DNA of 9,428 bases from UMGS75 sp963648435 (GTDB taxonomy: Bacteria > Bacillota_I > Bacilli_A > ML615J-28 > CAG-313): positions 1 to 9,428 of the forward strand of contig CAVJDT010000056.1 in NCBI GenBank assembly GCA_963648435.1. Reading direction: 5' to 3'. The notes under the pieces are model-generated. The model made no database searches. It saw only the letters and a list, made by a program, of their open reading frames with translations, and was not told the origin of the DNA. Positions 6,591-9,428 of the stretch are shown piece by piece. Each line of letters starts with the position of its first letter. The first letter of the stretch is position 1. Made by a program: the position numbers and the translations under genes.

Positions 6591-6770
6591 ATGCCTGGGG
6601 AGTTCGCTTTTTCACAAAATTGGCGACCCGAACAAAAAAACATAGGGGACAATGATTATGTGGTGTTGAAGGCCTGCTACGAGTAGGAATCCTAAAATGT
6701 AATCTTAAGTCTACCACCTTAGAAGAACATGCGGTGGCGCATGGTGATAACGGCTCATCTGGGTTTATTT
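6591..6770 (+). ncRNA. ssrS: Probable 6S RNA (regulator of RNA polymerase)
   Basis: 6S RNA mimics an open promoter and binds sigma-A/sigma-70 RNA polymerase. The assignment rests on similarity to the E. coli sequence as I remember it plus structure. The 5' end CTGGGGAGTTCGC (6595-6607) resembles CTGAGATGTTCGC. The apical hairpin CCTGCT/AGTAGG (6673-6678, 6682-6687, ACG loop) is followed by AATCCTAAAA, resembling GAAGCCTTAAAA. Then come CACCTT (6715-6720), a 3'-side hairpin CATGCG/CGCATG (6728-6733, 6738-6743), GATAACGGC, and a closing strand. The ends can pair as an irregular helix (about 6592-6602 with 6754-6763). A strong promoter lies upstream, a terminator downstream, and no plausible ORF lies within. 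Length of about 180 nt fits the family. Alternatives are another stand-alone structured RNA or a pepF leader with an attenuator; I recognise no riboswitch class in it. A covariance-model search would settle it. Confidence 0.72.
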
Positions 6771-6778
6771 TAAAATTT

Positions 6779-6806
6779 AGATAAGATGAAAAATCTTATC
6801 TTTTTT
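6779..6806 (+). terminator. Intrinsic terminator of the 6S-like RNA
   Basis: AGATAAGAT (6779-6787) pairs perfectly with ATCTTATCT (6793-6801) around a GAAAA loop, followed by six T residues (6801-6806). It separates the RNA gene from pepF. The mature RNA probably ends shortly before it, after trimming. Confidence 0.88.
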
Positions 6807-6873
6807 CTCATAATTTATGCATATCTTTTAAGAATATGATAAAATTATAAAAGAAATTAATTAGGAGGAATTT

Positions 6874-8640
6874 ATGAACTGGGATTTAACATATCATTTT
6901 AAAACTAAAGAAGAATTTGAACAAGCTTTTGAAAAATTACAACAATTCACTACATTATTTTCTAATTTTAAAGGAAGATTACATGAACCTGAACAATTTA
7001 AAAATTATTATTTACTAATAAAACAATTTGAAATCGAAGCATCAAAAATATATCAATACGTTTCCCTTAAAAGTGATGCAAATAAAAAGAACGTGGAAAA
7101 CGCAGCTGACGTTGCCAAATGTAGAATGCTAATTTATACTTGTAGTGAAATCACATCTTTTGAATCACCTGAAATTATTAAACTTGGAAAAGCAAAAGTA
7201 GAAGAATATCTTGGCATGTACCCTGAATTAAAAGAATTTAAGTTTTATTTTGAAAAACTATTTCGTAATGCAGCTCACATTTTAGATGAAAACAGTGAAA
7301 GATTATTATCAATTTATGCACCACTAACAAGTGCTGGTAGTGAACTTTATAGCAGTATTGCGGTAGGAGATGGAAAATATGAAGAAGTAAAATTATCAAC
7401 AAAAGAAAAAGTTAAAGTAACTCCTGGTAATTACCGCTCTTTAATTACAGATTGCAAAAATCCAAAAGATCGCCAAAAGATTTTTGAAGCAGTTTTTAAT
7501 ACATATGAAAAGTATAAAACAACTTATGCGACTATATATAACACGGTATTACAAGCTGATCAAGCAACTGCAAAAGCAAGAGGTTATAATAACTCTCTTG
7601 AAGCACATCTATATGGTGATAATATACCACTAGAAGTTTATTATAATTTAGTTGATGTTGCTTCTAATTATAATAAAGGCTTAAAAAAATACATTAAATT
7701 ACGTAAAAAATACTTAAATCTAAAAGTTTATCACACTTATGATAGATTTTTAGAACTAGCATCGTCAAATAGAAAATATACATATGAAGAAGCAAAAGAA
7801 TTATTCTTTAATTCTCTTCAAGACTTTCCAGAAGATTTTAAGGCTAAAGCAAAAGAAGTATTAAAAGAAGGATTTGTAGATGTTTATGAACAAGAAGGAA
7901 AAAGAACAGGAGCATACTCATCAAGTTCAGTTAATCTTCACCCATTTATTTTATTAAATTATGATGGCACTCTTGATAGTGTGTTTACAGTTGCTCATGA
8001 ATCAGGTCATTCCATGCATTCAATGTACGCTAGTGAAACCCAACCCCCAATGATACAAGATTATACCATTTTTGTTGCGGAAATAGCATCCACATTTAAT
8101 GAACATGCTTTATTAGATTATTTCTTAAAATTACCAACTGCCACAAAAGATGAAAAAATTATGGTAATTCAAAAAGCAATAGACAATATTGTTGGTACTT
8201 TCTACCGTCAAACATTATTTGCTGAATATGAATTAAAAGCTCATGAATTAATAGAAAATGATCAACCAATTAATCATGAAATATTATCTAATATAATGAT
8301 TGAATTATATAAGAAATATTATGGATTAGATATCACTAAAGAAAAGGTAAAACAATATGTTTGGGCATATATCCCTCATTTATTCTACACGCCTTTTTAT
8401 GTATATCAATATGCAACAAGTTTTGCAGCAAGTTTTAAGTTATATCAAAGTGTAAGTAATAAAGAACTAGAAGCAATGGAAAAGTATGTTAATTTATTAA
8501 AATCAGGTGGTTCCAAATATCCAATTGAACAAGCAATTGATGCAGGTGTTGACTTTATGAAGAAAGAAACATTTATGGCTGTGGTTAATCGCATGGATGA
8601 ATTAGTAGATAAACTAGAACAATTACTAGAAGAAAAATAA
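6874..8640 (+). CDS. pepF: Oligoendopeptidase F (M3B family zinc metallopeptidase)
   Basis: Predicted 588-residue cytoplasmic zinc endopeptidase that cleaves short peptides, typically 7-17 residues, in peptide recycling or nutrition. The catalytic zinc site is clear: VAHESGHSMHSMYAS gives His375, Glu376 and His379, and the downstream VAEIASTFNEH supplies the third ligand Glu403. Other family landmarks are the mostly helical N-terminal half, RTGAYSSSSVNLHPFILLNY (residues 344-363), and YATSFAASFKLYQ near the C-terminus. The length is near the usual ~600. There is no signal peptide. A near-perfect AGGAGG (6863-6868) lies 5 nt before the ATG. I see no convincing promoter in the 70 nt between the 6S terminator and the gene; TATGAT at 6835-6840 has a poorly spaced partner, so some read-through from the strong upstream promoter is possible. 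It ends at a shared terminator with thiT. Confidence 0.95.
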   Translation: MNWDLTYHFKTKEEFEQAFEKLQQFTTLFSNFKGRLHEPEQFKNYYLLIKQFEIEASKIYQYVSLKSDANKKNVENAADVAKCRMLIYTCSEITSFESPEIIKLGKAKVEEYLGMYPELKEFKFYFEKLFRNAAHILDENSERLLSIYAPLTSAGSELYSSIAVGDGKYEEVKLSTKEKVKVTPGNYRSLITDCKNPKDRQKIFEAVFNTYEKYKTTYATIYNTVLQADQATAKARGYNNSLEAHLYGDNIPLEVYYNLVDVASNYNKGLKKYIKLRKKYLNLKVYHTYDRFLELASSNRKYTYEEAKELFFNSLQDFPEDFKAKAKEVLKEGFVDVYEQEGKRTGAYSSSSVNLHPFILLNYDGTLDSVFTVAHESGHSMHSMYASETQPPMIQDYTIFVAEIASTFNEHALLDYFLKLPTATKDEKIMVIQKAIDNIVGTFYRQTLFAEYELKAHELIENDQPINHEILSNIMIELYKKYYGLDITKEKVKQYVWAYIPHLFYTPFYVYQYATSFAASFKLYQSVSNKELEAMEKYVNLLKSGGSKYPIEQAIDAGVDFMKKETFMAVVNRMDELVDKLEQLLEEK

Positions 8641-8643
8641 CAA

Positions 8644-8690
8644 AAAAGGATTGTAGTTAGAAATTAACACTTCTAATTATCAATCCTTTT
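8644..8690. terminator. Bidirectional terminator between convergent pepF and thiT
   Basis: AAAGGATTG (8645-8653) pairs with CAATCCTTT (8681-8689), continuing through TAGTTAGAA (8654-8662) with TTCTAATTA (8671-8679). One T (8680) is bulged. The long stem has an A-tract before it and TTTT after it, serving pepF on the plus strand and thiT on the minus strand. Confidence 0.9.
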
Positions 8691-8699
8691 ATTTATATA

Positions 8700-9239
8700 T
8701 TATTCAGTTAAATATTTCTTTGGTAGTGTCTTCATTAATATAGTTACAACAACCATACAAATAATCATACTTATACATGTGTAAGTACCATTATATGTGA
8801 TTGAGTAACCAAATCCAGCCTCCCAGTATAGCATTCCAGAAACAACAAGACTAGCAAGTCTTAAGGCACATACCACAAAAATTGATCCAATAATTATTAA
8901 TATTTGTATAATACCCTTTGTGTTTTGAACAGGTTTTGCGACAGCACCAACTAGTCCAATTACAACATTTGGAACAATGTAATCTAATAATACTTGTGGA
9001 ACTGTTATTAGATATTCAGACCAAAATAATTGAATAGTTCCAATTAACAAGCCAGTAGTTAATCCTCCTTTCAAACCATATTTGTACCCCATAATAATAA
9101 TAGGTACCATTGCAAGGGTGATTGAACCACCATTTGTCCAAATAGCGGCACTGATTAATCCAGCCACAAAATCAAGTACAAGACCTAAAGCAGTGAAAAT
9201 ACTTACTTCAGCAATAAATTTAATTAAATTTTTTCTCAT
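8700..9239 (-). CDS. thiT: ECF-type thiamine transporter substrate-binding subunit ThiT
   Basis: Predicted 179-residue membrane protein, the S-component that binds thiamine and associates with the shared ECF module (EcfA/A'/T), which is not encoded in this window. About six hydrophobic helices are visible. ThiT landmarks include AAIWTNGGSITLAMVPIIIM (residues 31-50) with the conserved Trp, Gly-Gly-Ser and Pro, the following GYKYGLKGGLTTG, then QVLLDYIVPNVVIGLVG, and a Trp-containing loop LYWEAGFGYSITYNGTY near the C-terminus. An in-frame ATG at 9365 would add 42 residues, but that stretch is the TPP riboswitch and leader. AGGAG (9250-9246) lies 6 nt before the ATG at 9239, so this is the start. 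Regulation by the upstream TPP riboswitch independently supports thiamine as substrate. Confidence 0.93.
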   Translation of the reverse strand: MRKNLIKFIAEVSIFTALGLVLDFVAGLISAAIWTNGGSITLAMVPIIIMGYKYGLKGGLTTGLLIGTIQLFWSEYLITVPQVLLDYIVPNVVIGLVGAVAKPVQNTKGIIQILIIIGSIFVVCALRLASLVVSGMLYWEAGFGYSITYNGTYTCISMIICMVVVTILMKTLPKKYLTE

Positions 9240-9245
9240 GTCATT

Positions 9246-9321
9246 CTCCTTTAAATAATAAATTTGGAAAATGCTAAAGAAATAAGAAATAAAATATATA
9301 AGTAGTATATTATATTTCCCT
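9246..9321 (-). promoter_or_regulatory. Putative translational expression platform of the TPP riboswitch
   Basis: On the minus strand TTCTTTA (9281-9275) can pair with TAAAGGA (9253-9247), covering the thiT ribosome-binding site. The same segment, as TATTTCTTT (9284-9276), can instead pair with AGGGAAATA (9321-9313), which is the 3' edge of the aptamer. The two pairings are mutually exclusive. No GC-rich hairpin with a U-run is present in the leader, so regulation is more likely translational than by termination. The model is inference from complementarity. Confidence 0.5.
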
Positions 9322-9395
9322 CCGCTAGCATTATCTAGTTCAGGTATAAGCGTCGTTATTTTCATAACCTCTCAGCCATAAGCTCCGCTAATATA
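9311..9395 (-). promoter_or_regulatory. TPP riboswitch aptamer (THI element) upstream of thiT
   Basis: The minus strand carries the conserved THI-box elements in order: GCGGAGC at the 5' side (9388-9382), GGCTGAGAGG (9377-9368), ACGCTTATACCTGAACTAGA (9353-9334), and TAATGCTAGCGGAGGGAA (9333-9316). P1 can form from TATATT (9395-9390) with AATATA (9316-9311). This class binds thiamine pyrophosphate and lowers expression of the downstream gene when TPP is plentiful. The aptamer ends about 70 nt upstream of the thiT start, and this location matches a thiamine transporter. Confidence 0.95.
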
Positions 9396-9405
9396 TCTAA
9401 TATAT

Positions 9406-9411
9406 ATTATA
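9406..9411 (-). promoter_or_regulatory. -10 element of the thiT/riboswitch transcript
   Basis: On the minus strand TATAAT occupies 9411-9406, placing a transcription start near 9399, a few bases before riboswitch helix P1. The -35 hexamer at 17-nt spacing would fall just beyond the end of the window, so the promoter is only half visible. Confidence 0.5.
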
Positions 9412-9428
9412 AATAATAATAATTAAAA

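Noticed and set aside
6499..6717. 72-codon minus-strand ORF across the 6S-like RNA
   Set aside because: It overlaps the strong plus-strand promoter and structured RNA, has no recognisable domain, and would run through the promoter region between ttcA and the RNA gene.
6591..6806. Riboswitch or T-box leader controlling pepF
   Set aside because: I see no T-box or known riboswitch signature, and the sequence and hairpin order fit 6S RNA better. It remains the main alternative because a terminator lies upstream of pepF.
1..9428. CRISPR array, tRNA, rRNA, insertion sequence or phage module
   Set aside because: No regularly spaced repeats, cloverleaf or TpsiC-like sequence, transposase or integrase motifs, or terminal inverted repeats with target duplications were found; the internal repeats are domain duplications or terminators.

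Overview
The window comes from a low-GC, AT-rich bacterium using the standard genetic code: every Trp codon I checked is TGG, and all visible genes end in TAA or TAG. Strong Shine-Dalgarno sites, a BspA-type leucine-rich-repeat lipoprotein, a CvpA-family protein, a ThiT-type thiamine transporter under a TPP riboswitch, and an M3B oligoendopeptidase F together suggest a Firmicutes/Bacilli lineage near the Mollicutes or Erysipelotrichia (for example a gut RF39-like group). That placement is inference. No complete mobile element, CRISPR array, tRNA or rRNA is visible.

Layout. Positions 1-694 are a decayed stretch. It holds the C-terminal remnant of a YhcG/DUF1016-type PD-(D/E)XK protein, a terminator-like hairpin, a second hairpin oriented for the minus strand, and a 22-codon ORF of unknown meaning. 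A sigma-A-type promoter at 637-665 drives a surface lipoprotein (695-2236) with two Ig-like domains and two LRR_5 modules. A strong hairpin follows. Next is a tightly spaced plus-strand run of three genes: an SGNH/GDSL hydrolase (2311-3615), a CvpA-family membrane protein (3633-4385) and a GTG-started cation diffusion facilitator (4401-5576). This run ends at a bidirectional terminator.

The right half begins with a minus-strand TtcA-like PP-loop tRNA thiolase (5632-6459). Divergent from it is a promoter-RNA-terminator unit (6558-6806) whose non-coding transcript I assign to 6S RNA (ssrS) from remembered sequence similarity and hairpin layout. Then comes pepF (6874-8640), a second bidirectional terminator, and minus-strand thiT (8700-9239), preceded by a clear TPP riboswitch aptamer at 9311-9395.

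Functional links are modest. ThiT and its riboswitch form a self-contained thiamine-uptake unit. The lipoprotein faces the cell exterior, whereas the SGNH enzyme lacks an export signal. The metal exporter has the N-D-D-D site expected of manganese-type CDFs. The most interesting items are the 6S RNA, the riboswitch's apparent translational switching architecture, the SGNH enzyme with Asn in place of the catalytic Asp, and the decayed nuclease remnant. I see no convincing new multi-gene system here.
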